Below are positions 47,441 through 55,262 of a stretch of 64,000 bases of DNA, in pieces; within the stretch, counting starts at the first letter, position 1; every line of letters starts with the position of its first letter. The DNA lies in assembly GCF_902497775.2 (NCBI RefSeq), contig NZ_OZ024668.1, forward strand, positions 1,387,826-1,451,825. The letters are read 5' to 3'. The translations under genes and the position numbers were made by a program. Under the pieces are notes generated by a model. It had not been told where the DNA came from and searched no databases. It was given only the letters and a program-made list of their open reading frames with translations. This stretch comes from Pseudomonas fluorescens (GTDB lineage Bacteria > Pseudomonadota > Gammaproteobacteria > Pseudomonadales > Pseudomonadaceae).

Positions 47441-48098
47441 AGCCCGAGCCCCGCACGGTGCGAATCAGCGGTGACTGGCCAGCGGCATCGATCTTCTTGC
47501 GCAAGCGTCCGATGTGCACGTCGATCAGGTTGGTGCCCGGGTCGAAGTGATAGCCCCAGACTTCCTCGAAAATCATCATCCGGGTAATCACCTGGCCGGC
47601 ATGACGCATAAGGAATTCCAGCAGCTTGTACTCGGTGGGCAGCAGGTTGAGGGTCTGTTCGCCGCGCTTGGCCTCGTGGCTGATCAGGTCCAGCTCAAGG
47701 TCGGCGACCTGCAGGCGGGTCTGTGCCAGCGGTACACTGTTACGGCGCAGCAGCACCTCGACGCGGGCGGCCATTTCGTCGGAGGCGAACGGTTTGGTCA
47801 GGTAGTCATCACCGCCGGCGCGCAGGCCGCGGACCCGTTCGTCGACATCCGACAGGGCGCTGATCATCAGGATCGGTGTGGCGATCTTCAGGGTGCGCAG
47901 GGTGGTGACGATGGTCAGGCCGTCGACTTCCGGGAGCATCCGGTCGAGGGTGATCAGGTCGTAACCGCCGGCAATGGCCTTGGCCAGGCCTTCACGGCCG
48001 TTATCGGTCCACTCCACTTCCAGGCCATGGCTGGAAAGTTCGGCGACGATTTCCTGGGCGGTGACAGCGTCGTCTTCGATAGTCAGTACGCGGGGCAT
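47418..48098 (-). CDS. OmpR-family response regulator
   Basis: A 226-residue regulator. The receiver has TIEDDAVTA, phosphoacceptor Asp52 in LITLDRMLPEVDG (TLDR in place of the usual VLDxxLP), the switch MISALSD and Lys in DDYLTKPFA. The C-terminal winged helix has LLPTEYKLLEFLMRH and LIDVHIGRLRKKID. It precedes and overlaps its kinase gene. The ATG is chosen at MPRVLTIEDD; the longer frame has no ribosome site. The target genes are not evident from this window. Confidence 0.9.
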   Translation of the reverse strand: MPRVLTIEDDAVTAQEIVAELSSHGLEVEWTDNGREGLAKAIAGGYDLITLDRMLPEVDGLTIVTTLRTLKIATPILMISALSDVDERVRGLRAGGDDYLTKPFASDEMAARVEVLLRRNSVPLAQTRLQVADLELDLISHEAKRGEQTLNLLPTEYKLLEFLMRHAGQVITRMMIFEEVWGYHFDPGTNLIDVHIGRLRKKIDAAGQSPLIRTVRGSGYAIAEPV

Positions 48099-48187
48099 GC
48101 TTTTACCTGGGCGGCGGGTAGAGACTTGATTGTGCCAAAGAATAGGCGGTGCCCGGGTTAAAGAAAAATTCATCTAGAGGGGGAGGG

Positions 48188-48244
48188 CATCGCGGGGCTA
48201 GCCCGCTCCCACAGGTGTGCTGGGAGCGGGCTAGCCCCGCGATG
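48188..48244. repeat. Inverted REP pair with GGGCTAGCCC core
   Basis: CATCGCGGGGCTAGCCCGC and GCGGGCTAGCCCCGCGATG flank TCCCACAGGTGTGCTGGGA. It has CTAGC where most REPs in this window have CAAGC or CTTGC; both halves carry the change, so they stay paired. Confidence 0.88.
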
Positions 48245-48257
48245 GCTGTTCAGCGCA

Positions 48258-49277
48258 TCAGGCGACTTTCACAACCCAGCCCGCCGGGCCTTCGATGTCG
48301 CCGCTCTGGATGCCGGTCAGCTCGTTGTAGAGTTTCTGGGTGACCGGGCCAACCTCGGTTTCGCTGTAGAACACATGCAGCTTGTCGCCGTACTGGATAC
48401 CGCCGATCGGGGTGATCACCGCGGCGGTACCGCAGGCGCCAGCCTCGACGAAGCGGTCCAGGTTGTCGATCAGCACGTCGCCTTCGATGACCTTCAGGCC
48501 CAGGCGCGATTGTGCCAGTTCCATCAGCGACAGGCGGGTGATGCCCGGCAGCACGGAAGCGGACTTCGGCGTGATGAACTCGTTGTTGGCAGTAATGCCG
48601 AAGAAGTTGGCCGAGCCGACTTCCTCGATCTTGGTGTGGGTCAGCGGGTCAAGGTAGATGCAGTCGGCAAAGCCGGCCTGCTTGGCCTTGTAGCCCGGTT
48701 GCAGGCTGGCTGCGTAGTTGCCGCCGACTTTGGCAGCACCGGTGCCTTGCGGCGCGGCGCGGTCGTAGTCGGAAATCAGGAACTTGTGCGGGGTCATGCC
48801 GCCTTTGAAGTACGAGCCGACCGGGATGGCGAAGATCGAGAAGATGAACTCCGGCGCGGTCCGCACGCCGATGTTGTCACCCACGCCAATGACGAACGGA
48901 CGCAGGTACAGCGCACCCTTGCCGTACGGCGGAATGAAACGCTCGTTGGCCTTGACCACCTGCTTGCAGGCGTCGATGAACTGTTCGGTCGGCACCTGCG
49001 GCATCAGCAGGCGGTCGCAGCTGCGCTGCATGCGCAGGGCGTTCTGGTCCGGGCGGAACAGGTTGATCGAGCCGTCCTTGCAGCGGTAGGCCTTCATCCC
49101 CTCGAAGCATTGCTGGCCATAATGCAGCGCGGTCGAGCCTTCGCTGATGTGCAGCTGGTTGTCTTCGGTCAGGGTGCCCTTGTCCCACTCGCCGTTACGG
49201 AAATAGGACAGGTAGCGCTTGTCGGTCTTGATGTAGTCGAAGCCCAGCTTGTCCCAGTTAATGCTTTCGTTACTCAT
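48258..49277 (-). CDS. ilvE: IlvE: branched-chain amino acid aminotransferase
   Basis: A 339-residue class IV PLP aminotransferase for the last step of leucine, isoleucine and valine synthesis. Blocks are HYGQQCFEGMKAYR, RPFVIGVGDNIGV, the PLP-lysine region AAKVGGNYAASLQPGYKAKQ, and the phosphate site EVGSANFFGI and GTAAVITPIG. The long form with YLSYFRNGEWDKG belongs to the BCAT group II type. GAGGG lies before the start. A small hairpin (GCCTGTT / AACAGGC at 49302-49317) lies in its 5' untranslated region. Confidence 0.94.
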   Translation of the reverse strand: MSNESINWDKLGFDYIKTDKRYLSYFRNGEWDKGTLTEDNQLHISEGSTALHYGQQCFEGMKAYRCKDGSINLFRPDQNALRMQRSCDRLLMPQVPTEQFIDACKQVVKANERFIPPYGKGALYLRPFVIGVGDNIGVRTAPEFIFSIFAIPVGSYFKGGMTPHKFLISDYDRAAPQGTGAAKVGGNYAASLQPGYKAKQAGFADCIYLDPLTHTKIEEVGSANFFGITANNEFITPKSASVLPGITRLSLMELAQSRLGLKVIEGDVLIDNLDRFVEAGACGTAAVITPIGGIQYGDKLHVFYSETEVGPVTQKLYNELTGIQSGDIEGPAGWVVKVA

Positions 49278-49433
49278 GGCACCCTCGATTCGGTTGCAGA
49301 TGCCTGTTTGAACAGGCGGTTCTTATTGCGCACTCGGCCACGATAATACATCCCGTGCAGATCGGGAACGCCCAGTCATAGATTGGACCATGGTCGCAGT
49401 GAAAATCTTCAGCGCCGCCCATCGCAACGGGCG

Positions 49434-49462
49434 TTGACCTGGCCGTAACCTGGGCGCATTAT
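49434..49462 (+). promoter_or_regulatory. Strong sigma-70 promoter of the leader peptide unit
   Basis: TTGACC (49434-49439), 17 bases, then CATTAT (49457-49462). The expected start site is 49468-49470, which is the A of the leader ATG or a base next to it. The message would therefore have little or no 5' untranslated region. Confidence 0.7.
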
Positions 49463-49468
49463 CGAAAT

Positions 49469-49540
49469 ATGAAGATTTGCCTGCTGACCTCGTCGCGTAC
49501 CACTACCACCGCCATACGCGGGGCGGGTACGGCTGCTTAA
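49469..49540 (+). CDS. Threonine-rich leader peptide (putative attenuator)
   Basis: A 23-residue frame starting MKICLLTSS and ending RTTTTAIRGAGTAA. Six of 23 codons are threonine, four in a row (ACC ACT ACC ACC). The C-terminal Gly-Ala-Gly and the Thr run recall enterobacterial ThrL. No ribosome site is present, which fits leaderless translation from the promoter just upstream. A terminator hairpin follows 20 bases after the stop codon and comes before an isochorismatase-family gene. Too short for standard gene callers. The alternative is a chance frame, but promoter, peptide and terminator together argue against that. Confidence 0.6.
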   Translation: MKICLLTSSRTTTTAIRGAGTAA

Positions 49541-49560
49541 CCTTAGGCAGCAGGTAATCC

Positions 49561-49596
49561 AAGGCCCCGCCAGCAATGGACGGGGCCTTGTCTTTT
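49561..49596 (+). terminator. Attenuator terminator downstream of the leader peptide
   Basis: AAGGCCCCG (49561-49569) pairs with CGGGGCCTT (49581-49589), then GTCTTTT. Its 5' arm could instead pair with CGGGGC at 49519-49524 inside the leader frame, an antiterminator option. CGTACC (49496-49501) and GGTACG (49526-49531) form a competing hairpin that overlaps the Thr codons. Confidence 0.65.
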
Positions 49597-49631
49597 CTCC
49601 GTCCTGGCTGGCCAATCACGGAGAGATGAAG

Positions 49632-50162
49632 ATGCAAGCAAAACGCGCACTGCTGGTCCTGGATATGCAAGTAGGTTTGTTCCACGGCCCCGAAAAGCCC
49701 TGGCAGGGTGAGCAGGTACTGAGCAGGGTCAACACCCTGATCGGCGCTGCCCATGCCGCCAAAACGCCGGTTTTTGTGGTTCGCCACACTGGCCCCGAAG
49801 GCTCGCCGATTGCCGCCGGCAACCCTGCGTGGCAATTGTTGCCAGCGCTGGCGATCGACCCCGCGCGCGACATCGTCTTCGATAAAACCCGCCCCAGTGC
49901 CTTCTTTGCCACGTCGCTGGCCGACCAACTGCGCGAGGCCGGTATTGATGAGCTGGTGATCTGTGGCCTCAAGACCCAGTACTGCGTCGACACCAACTGC
50001 CGGGTTGCCCGCGAGTTGGGTTTCAACGTGGTGCTGGTCAGCGATGCCCACACCTGCATGGACACCCCCGGCTTGCCTGCCGAGGCGATCATTGCTCATC
50101 ACAACCTGACCCTGGGCGGCGCCTTTGCCCGCCTGCAATCAACTGCGGATGTGCAGTTCTGA
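49632..50162 (+). CDS. Isochorismatase-family cysteine hydrolase
   Basis: A 176-residue cytosolic hydrolase of the nicotinamidase/isochorismatase fold. The catalytic triad residues are in LLVLDMQVGLF (Asp), FDKTRPSAFF (Lys) and GLKTQYCVDTNCRVA (Cys). Substrates in the family include amides and N-carbamoyl compounds; this one cannot be assigned. ATG at 49632 has GGAGAG six bases upstream; ATG at 49626 lies too close to it. It lies behind the threonine-rich leader and attenuator-like hairpin. Its 3' end overlaps the convergent ABC-F gene by 24 bases. Confidence 0.88.
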   Translation: MQAKRALLVLDMQVGLFHGPEKPWQGEQVLSRVNTLIGAAHAAKTPVFVVRHTGPEGSPIAAGNPAWQLLPALAIDPARDIVFDKTRPSAFFATSLADQLREAGIDELVICGLKTQYCVDTNCRVARELGFNVVLVSDAHTCMDTPGLPAEAIIAHHNLTLGGAFARLQSTADVQF

Positions 50163-51746
50163 GCCTTCGTCCAATTGCAGGTAGCCGTCCAGCGCCAGTT
50201 GCTGCATGAATACCCGGTCGTGGGACGCTACCAGCAAGGTCCCGCGATACTGGCGCAGCATGGCTTCCAGGGCGCCGAGGGAGGGCAGGTCGAGATGGTT
50301 GCTCGGCTCGTCGAGTAACAACAACTGCACTGCGGTGTCGCGGTACAGCACCCCGGCCAGGGTTGCCTTGAGCCGTTCGCCGCCGCTGAGCGCGCCGCTG
50401 GGCAAGGTGATGCGCTCAGCGCCCAGGCCCAGTTGCGCCAGGCGTGTGCGCAGGAGGCTCTCATCCGGATTGCCGCTGGCGCTGCGCAGGTAGTCGAGCA
50501 CCGATTGTTCAGCGGGCAGCAGGCTGCAGTGCTGGTCGAGCAGGGCGACTTCAGCGCGTACCTCACACTGACCAGCGGCCGGCGGCAAATGGCCGGCCAA
50601 TACCTTGAGCAGGGTGGATTTGCCGCTGCCATTGCTGCCGATCAGGCCCAGGCGATCACCGCTGTACAGGCTGGTATTGAGCAGCCCTTGGCGCGCAAAG
50701 GGCAACTGCAGGTTCTTGAGCATCACTACCTGGCTACCGAGCGGCCGCTGTGGCGCGGGGGCATGGATCACGACCGCGCTGCAGTTTTCAACCTGCTGCG
50801 CCGCATCGCGCACCTGTGCATTCAGGGCCTGGCGCGCCGCCTGATGATCGCGTTGCTGTTTACCGGCAGTGGTTTCGCTGCGCTCCTGTTTGCGGTCGAT
50901 AAGGATCTTTGCCTGGTTGGCCGAGCGCGCGGCCTTGCTGGCGCGCGACTGCTGGCGCTCCAGGCGCTCGCGCTGTTGCTGCAGCTCTCGGGCCTGGCGT
51001 TGGCGTTCGAGTTTGAGGCGCTCCAGCGTGCGTTCGGCCTGCTCGGTCTGCTCGCTTTTGCGCTGGGCATAGAAGCTGTAATTGCCGCCGTAACTGCTCA
51101 GGCCCAGGGGCGAGAGCTCGACGATGCGCTCCATGCGCTCAAGCAGCGCGCGGTCATGACTGATCACCAGCAGGCCCTTGCTCCAGCCCTCGAACAGGGT
51201 CATCAGCGTCTCGCGGCTGGCGATGTCCAGGTGGTTGCTGGGTTCGTCGAGGATCAGGTAATCGGCATCACTGACAAACGCCCCGAGCAGCGCCACGCGC
51301 ATGGCCTGACCGCCGCTCAGCGCTTGTGCGCGATGCTCCCAGCTCAGCTGTGCCAGGCCATGGCGATCAAGCTGCGCCTGCAGGCGTTCGCGCATGTCCC
51401 AGCGCTCGCCAACGCTATCGAAATCGGCGGCTTGGGTGCTGCCGGCCTCGATGCGCAGCAGGGCATCAATCACCTCGCGCACCTGGGCCAGGTCTGCCAC
51501 CGTGGCATCGGCATCGATCAGTTGCTGGCCCACATAGTGCACCCGGCCACTGCGCAGGCAGCGCCCTTCGCTGGGCAGCAAACGCCCGGCCAATACCTGC
51601 GCCAGCAACGACTTGCCTACACCATTACGCCCGACCAGGCCGGTGCGGCGCTGGTCGAAAGTCTCGCTAAGATCGGAAAACAACAGCCTGCCATCCGGCA
51701 AGGCCAGGGTGACGCTGTCCAGCGTCAGGATCGACGTATTCGTCAT
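50139..51746 (-). CDS. ABC-F family ATPase
   Basis: A 535-residue soluble protein with two ABC domains and no membrane part. Walker A motifs are GLVGRNGVGKSLL and GLIGSNGSGKSTL, signatures are LSGGQAMRVAL and LSGGERLKATL, and Walker B motifs are LILDEPSNHLD and LLLDEPSNHLD. A long charged linker (about 240-310, many Arg, Gln and Glu) fits the P-site tRNA-interaction arm. ABC-F proteins act on the ribosome, as translation factors or antibiotic-resistance factors; which applies here is open. The start MTNTSIL has GGAG eight bases upstream. Its leader has hairpins and short frames. Confidence 0.88.
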   Translation of the reverse strand: MTNTSILTLDSVTLALPDGRLLFSDLSETFDQRRTGLVGRNGVGKSLLAQVLAGRLLPSEGRCLRSGRVHYVGQQLIDADATVADLAQVREVIDALLRIEAGSTQAADFDSVGERWDMRERLQAQLDRHGLAQLSWEHRAQALSGGQAMRVALLGAFVSDADYLILDEPSNHLDIASRETLMTLFEGWSKGLLVISHDRALLERMERIVELSPLGLSSYGGNYSFYAQRKSEQTEQAERTLERLKLERQRQARELQQQRERLERQQSRASKAARSANQAKILIDRKQERSETTAGKQQRDHQAARQALNAQVRDAAQQVENCSAVVIHAPAPQRPLGSQVVMLKNLQLPFARQGLLNTSLYSGDRLGLIGSNGSGKSTLLKVLAGHLPPAAGQCEVRAEVALLDQHCSLLPAEQSVLDYLRSASGNPDESLLRTRLAQLGLGAERITLPSGALSGGERLKATLAGVLYRDTAVQLLLLDEPSNHLDLPSLGALEAMLRQYRGTLLVASHDRVFMQQLALDGYLQLDEGSELHIRS

Positions 51747-51774
51747 ACAATGCTCCATGAAATGCGCGCGACGT

Positions 51775-51833
51775 CCCCTGGGAAAAGGGGCAGAAGTCTG
51801 GCCGTCGCAAAGACGGCGGCATTAATGGCGCAT
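51775..51833 (-). promoter_or_regulatory. Structured leader of the ABC-F gene with mini-ORF
   Basis: On the minus strand ATGCGCCATTAA (51833-51822) encodes Met-Arg-His-stop. It is followed by hairpin GCCGTC/GACGGC (51801-51817) and hairpin CCCC/GGGG (51775-51790). Neither has a T run. Such leaders occur before antibiotic-inducible ABC-F genes. Confidence 0.35.
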
Positions 51834-52063
51834 TGGACCAATACCTCGGAGTGATGGGTGAGGGGACAGCTTAGACCTGGGTGGGAACCGGGTAAAGGGG
51901 GGCAGTCATGATCAGGATATTTACCCGGGTCATGAACAGCGCCCCACCGGCCACCTCATCGACGTGCAGGGAAAGATGTCCAAATCAACTTCGGGTGTAT
52001 GTCGCACCGATCCGGCAAGAAAGTAGGACTGATCGCAAATTAGCGATCAGCCCCTGGAAAAAC
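51834..52063. other. Non-coding interval upstream of the ABC-F gene
   Basis: Together with the leader this gap is about 317 bases. CTGATCGC (52029-52036) pairs with GCGATCAG (52043-52050) over AAATTA, a likely transcript end for the leftward small membrane-protein gene, though without a T run. I see no coding frame that I trust here. Confidence 0.5.
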
Positions 52064-52306
52064 TCAGCCAGCCTGTTCAAACCGACGGCGTTTGAGGAAC
52101 AGTCCCACACCCAGGGCAACGGCGAAGATCGACAACAGCCCCAGGTCCGCCCCCAGCCAGCGGGCCGGGCTTGCCGCTATGCAGCCGACCGCACCTGCCG
52201 CGACCAGCGCCACCCCCAGCCACTTGCGCAGCGGGTAGGGCTTGAGAAAGCGGTCGAGCAAAAAGAACAGCACCAGGGCCAAAACCAGCTGGGTTATCTC
52301 GGACAT
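52064..52306 (-). CDS. Small hydrophobic membrane protein, unrecognised
   Basis: An 80-residue protein with about three predicted helices: LVLALVLFFLLDRFL, LGVALVAAGAVGCIAAS and LGLLSIFAVALGVGLFL. It ends in a basic tail KRRRFEQAG. The start MSEITQ has GGAG six bases upstream, just inside the stop region of the preceding gene (12-base gap), so both are probably one operon. No family recognised. Size and topology allow a holin-like or small accessory membrane role, but nothing in the sequence proves this. Confidence 0.6.
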   Translation of the reverse strand: MSEITQLVLALVLFFLLDRFLKPYPLRKWLGVALVAAGAVGCIAASPARWLGADLGLLSIFAVALGVGLFLKRRRFEQAG

Positions 52307-52318
52307 GCGCGGCTCCAC

Positions 52319-52798
52319 TCAGGTCTTGATGATCAGGGTCGAGATAGTGCTCTGCGGGCCGATGCCGCCATTGACCCGCGCCTCGATGCTGACCAGCACG
52401 TCGCCGGCATGATAGGTGGGCAGGATTTCGTTGGCATACATGCGTACCCCGGCGCCCACCGGCGCACCGACATAAGGCGAGGCAACGGAGCTGGTGGCAC
52501 CGGCGAAGGCCGAGGCGGCAAGGTTGGCGACCTTGGTGCGCTGGGCGTTGAGCACGTCGCCCTGCTGGCGGGTCAGCGGCTTGGAGATGCCGATCATCAT
52601 GGTGCACGGCAGGTTCTTGGCGAGCATCTTGTCATAGACCTCGACCACCTTGCTGTTGACCTCGTAATGGGCGCTTTTCGCTTCGCCAAAATGCAGCTCG
52701 CGCAGGCGCCCGCGTTCGCTGTCGGTGAGGGTGATCTGCGAGACGTTGAAGACGATCCCGTGTTGGCCCATGTATTGGAAAGTCCCTTCGAACTTCAT
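52319..52798 (-). CDS. Hypothetical protein upstream of the small membrane protein
   Basis: A 159-residue protein starting MKFEGTFQYMGQHG, with AAGGA eight bases upstream. No signal peptide. The middle has an Ala/Ser/Gly-rich segment (ANLAASAFAGATSSVASPYVG) that may be a membrane-active or glycine-zipper-like stretch. The C-terminus is strand-like (DVLVSIEARVNGG). Not recognised. It is the first gene of a likely two-gene unit with the 80-residue membrane protein. Confidence 0.6.
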   Translation of the reverse strand: MKFEGTFQYMGQHGIVFNVSQITLTDSERGRLRELHFGEAKSAHYEVNSKVVEVYDKMLAKNLPCTMMIGISKPLTRQQGDVLNAQRTKVANLAASAFAGATSSVASPYVGAPVGAGVRMYANEILPTYHAGDVLVSIEARVNGGIGPQSTISTLIIKT

Positions 52799-52910
52799 TG
52801 CACGCATCCTTTCGAGGCAAAGGCGGCGATTCTCTCCAAGGATCGCCGTGGGTGCAAATCATTCCGCCAGGGGTTGTGATCTACAGCGCATCGGCGGCCA
52901 GGCGCCGAAC

Positions 52911-52938
52911 GTGTGGGAGCGGGCCTTGCCCCGCGATC
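52911..52938. repeat. Single REP palindrome
   Basis: GTGTGGGAGCGGGCCTTGCCCCGCGATC; the extra C in GGGCCTTGCCC breaks the usual core slightly. It lies between the lipoprotein gene end and the hypothetical gene. Confidence 0.75.
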
Positions 52939-52983
52939 GAGCGCGAAGCGGTCGCAAGCCAGGCACCCACTGATGTGCGGAGT

Positions 52984-54372
52984 CTACTTCACCGTCTGCA
53001 GGCGCAGATCGTTGTAGTAGAACGTGTTCTTGTCGATGCTGGTACTGAAGAAGTAGCCGTAGTCTTCCAGATAGACCAGGTGATGGACGCGTTTGTCTTC
53101 GTCACCCTGCAAGCTGCAATCCAGTGCCTTGGCATTGCCGCTCAAGCTGGCGTTGAGGGTGTTGGCCGGCAACTCGCGTTCCACCGTGCAATCAGTGATC
53201 TTCAGCTCCTTGCCGTACTGGCCAATCACGCTGTTGTTGGTCGCACCTTGCTGTGAATAGCTAAGCTTGCTGCCCACCACCATGGTCTTCCAGTCACCCT
53301 TGAAACTCAGGCTGGTCAGCGCGCTGCTTTCGTTCAGGTGGGTGAGGTCGGTCTTGCTCACCAGCGGGATCAATCCGCGCCAGGTGACCTTCTGTGTTTC
53401 ATAGCCCTTGCCGCGCAGGATCACCAGCAACTGCTGGCTGTTGGTATCCACGGACAGGAAATGCTCCTCACGCATGGGTGACGTCTTGCCTTTTATGGTC
53501 GAGGTGCCGACGGCTTCCAGGTATTTGAGTGGCTGCGCTGGCTTGGGCAGTTGCAGGCGTTCGAGGGCGACCATCACCGAGGGGCTGACCGGCGGCAACA
53601 CAGCGGTGACGATCGGTGTCTTGACGCGCGGGCTGAATGGCGCCAGCTGCGCGACGTTATCCGGCGTGGCACAGGCCAGGGCGAACAGCGCCTGGTAATC
53701 GGCGTTGCTGCCGGCCACCGGCTCAGGCTTGGGCAGTGACGGGACCATGCCGTCGGTGACCCGGTTGTTGGCGTCGACATCATAGCCGGCGAGCAGGGTG
53801 TAGGTACCGGTGCTGCAGTTGAAACGGTGATGCTCACGCTTTTGCGCGTAGGGCGCGTTGTACGGCAGGTCGAGGAGGATGCTCGGCTGGTCGAAGGCGG
53901 CCCACAGGCTGACTTCGTTGCCCATCTTGTTGATGCTGCTGCGGTCGACCAGCACCCATGGCTCGCCCTCTTCACCTTTGAGCTTGCGCCAGTCCGGCTT
54001 TGCTTGAGTCTTGCAGGCCTCGGTGAAGCTTGGGTTCTTCAGCAGGATGGCATGGAAGCGTTCGGGCATTGGTTGCGGCGGGGCGTAGCCGCTGGTGCTC
54101 TGGAAGTACGCGCGCTTGTCGGCATCCAGGTACATGATCGCCACGTTCGGCTCAATGCAGGAGGCTTCAAGCTGGAAGCCGTGATCAATCAAACTGTTGT
54201 TGGCCGGTACGTTGACCTGGAAACTTAGCACATCGCCTTCTCGAAACAGGCTGTTGGTCGACAGCGGCTGGGCGAGCATGCTGGCGATGTACTGGTCGAG
54301 GTTTTCCTTGGAGGGCGTCGCGCAGCCAGTGAGGGTAGCCGCTGCCAGCGCGGTGATGATCAGACGTTGCAC
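52984..54372 (-). CDS. Putative outer-membrane lipoprotein, unrecognised
   Basis: A 462-residue protein with a lipoprotein signal VQRLIITALAAATLTGCATP; the lipobox LTGC places the lipidated cysteine at residue 17. No D at +2, so outer-membrane sorting is expected. The rest is a mixed soluble domain with scattered cysteines (CIEP, EACKTQ, FNCSTG, LACATP, DCTVER, DCSLQG), suggesting disulfides in the periplasm. The start is GTG with GGAG six bases upstream; an ATG 21 bases earlier would push the signal inward. Family and function are unknown. It follows nadE on the same strand with a 21-base gap. Confidence 0.65.
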   Translation of the reverse strand: MQRLIITALAAATLTGCATPSKENLDQYIASMLAQPLSTNSLFREGDVLSFQVNVPANNSLIDHGFQLEASCIEPNVAIMYLDADKRAYFQSTSGYAPPQPMPERFHAILLKNPSFTEACKTQAKPDWRKLKGEEGEPWVLVDRSSINKMGNEVSLWAAFDQPSILLDLPYNAPYAQKREHHRFNCSTGTYTLLAGYDVDANNRVTDGMVPSLPKPEPVAGSNADYQALFALACATPDNVAQLAPFSPRVKTPIVTAVLPPVSPSVMVALERLQLPKPAQPLKYLEAVGTSTIKGKTSPMREEHFLSVDTNSQQLLVILRGKGYETQKVTWRGLIPLVSKTDLTHLNESSALTSLSFKGDWKTMVVGSKLSYSQQGATNNSVIGQYGKELKITDCTVERELPANTLNASLSGNAKALDCSLQGDEDKRVHHLVYLEDYGYFFSTSIDKNTFYYNDLRLQTVK

Positions 54373-54393
54373 AACAATCTCCAGTGAGTCCAT

Positions 54394-55251
54394 TCAGGAA
54401 GGCGGCATTGTAGCGAATCGCGTCGCGGGTGCCTTGGGCAATTCGCGTTTGTGCCGGGTCTTGTCGTAGGCATTGATGATGGTCGTCGCCACGGCTTGTT
54501 CGATGTCTTCGCCCTGCAGAAAGGCATCGATCTGCGCGTAGCTGACGCCGTATACCTGTTCGTCGGCCAGGCCCGGGCGCAGCTCTTCGAGGTCGGCGGT
54601 CGGCACTTTGTGCACCAGGTGCTCAGGCGCACCCAGCGCGGCGGCGATGGCCCGCACCTGGCCCTTGCACAGCCCGCTCAGAGGCGCCAGGTCGCAGGCG
54701 CCGTCGCCGAATTTGGTAAAGAAACCCATCACCGCTTCGGCGGCATGGTCGGTGCCGATCACCAGGCCATTGCGGGCGTTGGCCAGGGTGTATTGGGCCA
54801 GCATGCGCAGGCGCGCCTTGACGTTGCCGAGGACGAAATCCCGTTGCCCGTCAGCCAGCCCGGCCAATTGTGGCAGTTGCCCGGCAAGGCCGTTGACGCC
54901 GTCTGCAATGTTCACCGTGACGCACTCATCGGCACCCACGAAAGCCAGCGCCGCCTGGGCATCGGGTTCGTCATGCTGGGTGTTGTGCGGCAGGCGCATG
55001 GCGATGAAGCGATAGCCGCCGTCGGCGTGTTCGGCACGTAATTGCTCGACCGCCAACTGCGCCAGGCGCCCGGCGGTGGACGAGTCGACGCCGCCGCTGA
55101 TGCCCAGCACCAGCACCTTCAGTTGCGCCTCGAGCAGGGTTTGTTTGATGAAGTCGATGCGCTGGCGGATCTGCTCTTCAACCGCTGCGTGATCCGTGAA
55201 GGGCGCCACCACCTCCAGGGCCTTGGCAATCTCGATCTGACGACTGTTCAT
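54394..55251 (-). CDS. nadE: NadE: ammonia-dependent NAD synthetase
   Basis: A 285-residue synthetase that amidates nicotinic acid adenine dinucleotide to NAD. The PP-loop is [14 protein letters not shown], followed by [51 protein letters not shown] and a C-terminal [17 protein letters not shown]. It lacks a glutaminase domain. The start MNSRQIE is chosen; the longer frame is antisense to pncB. It is third in the order pncA-pncB-nadE. Confidence 0.94.
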   Translation of the reverse strand: MNSRQIEIAKALEVVAPFTDHAAVEEQIRQRIDFIKQTLLEAQLKVLVLGISGGVDSSTAGRLAQLAVEQLRAEHADGGYRFIAMRLPHNTQHDEPDAQAALAFVGADECVTVNIADGVNGLAGQLPQLAGLADGQRDFVLGNVKARLRMLAQYTLANARNGLVIGTDHAAEAVMGFFTKFGDGACDLAPLSGLCKGQVRAIAAALGAPEHLVHKVPTADLEELRPGLADEQVYGVSYAQIDAFLQGEDIEQAVATTIINAYDKTRHKRELPKAPATRFATMPPS

Positions 55252-55262
55252 GTGCTGCTCCT

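Noticed and set aside
46052..48098. Identification of the two-component pair as ParRS
   Set aside because: Only the position after cysS suggests it; I could not confirm by sequence, so no symbol is given.
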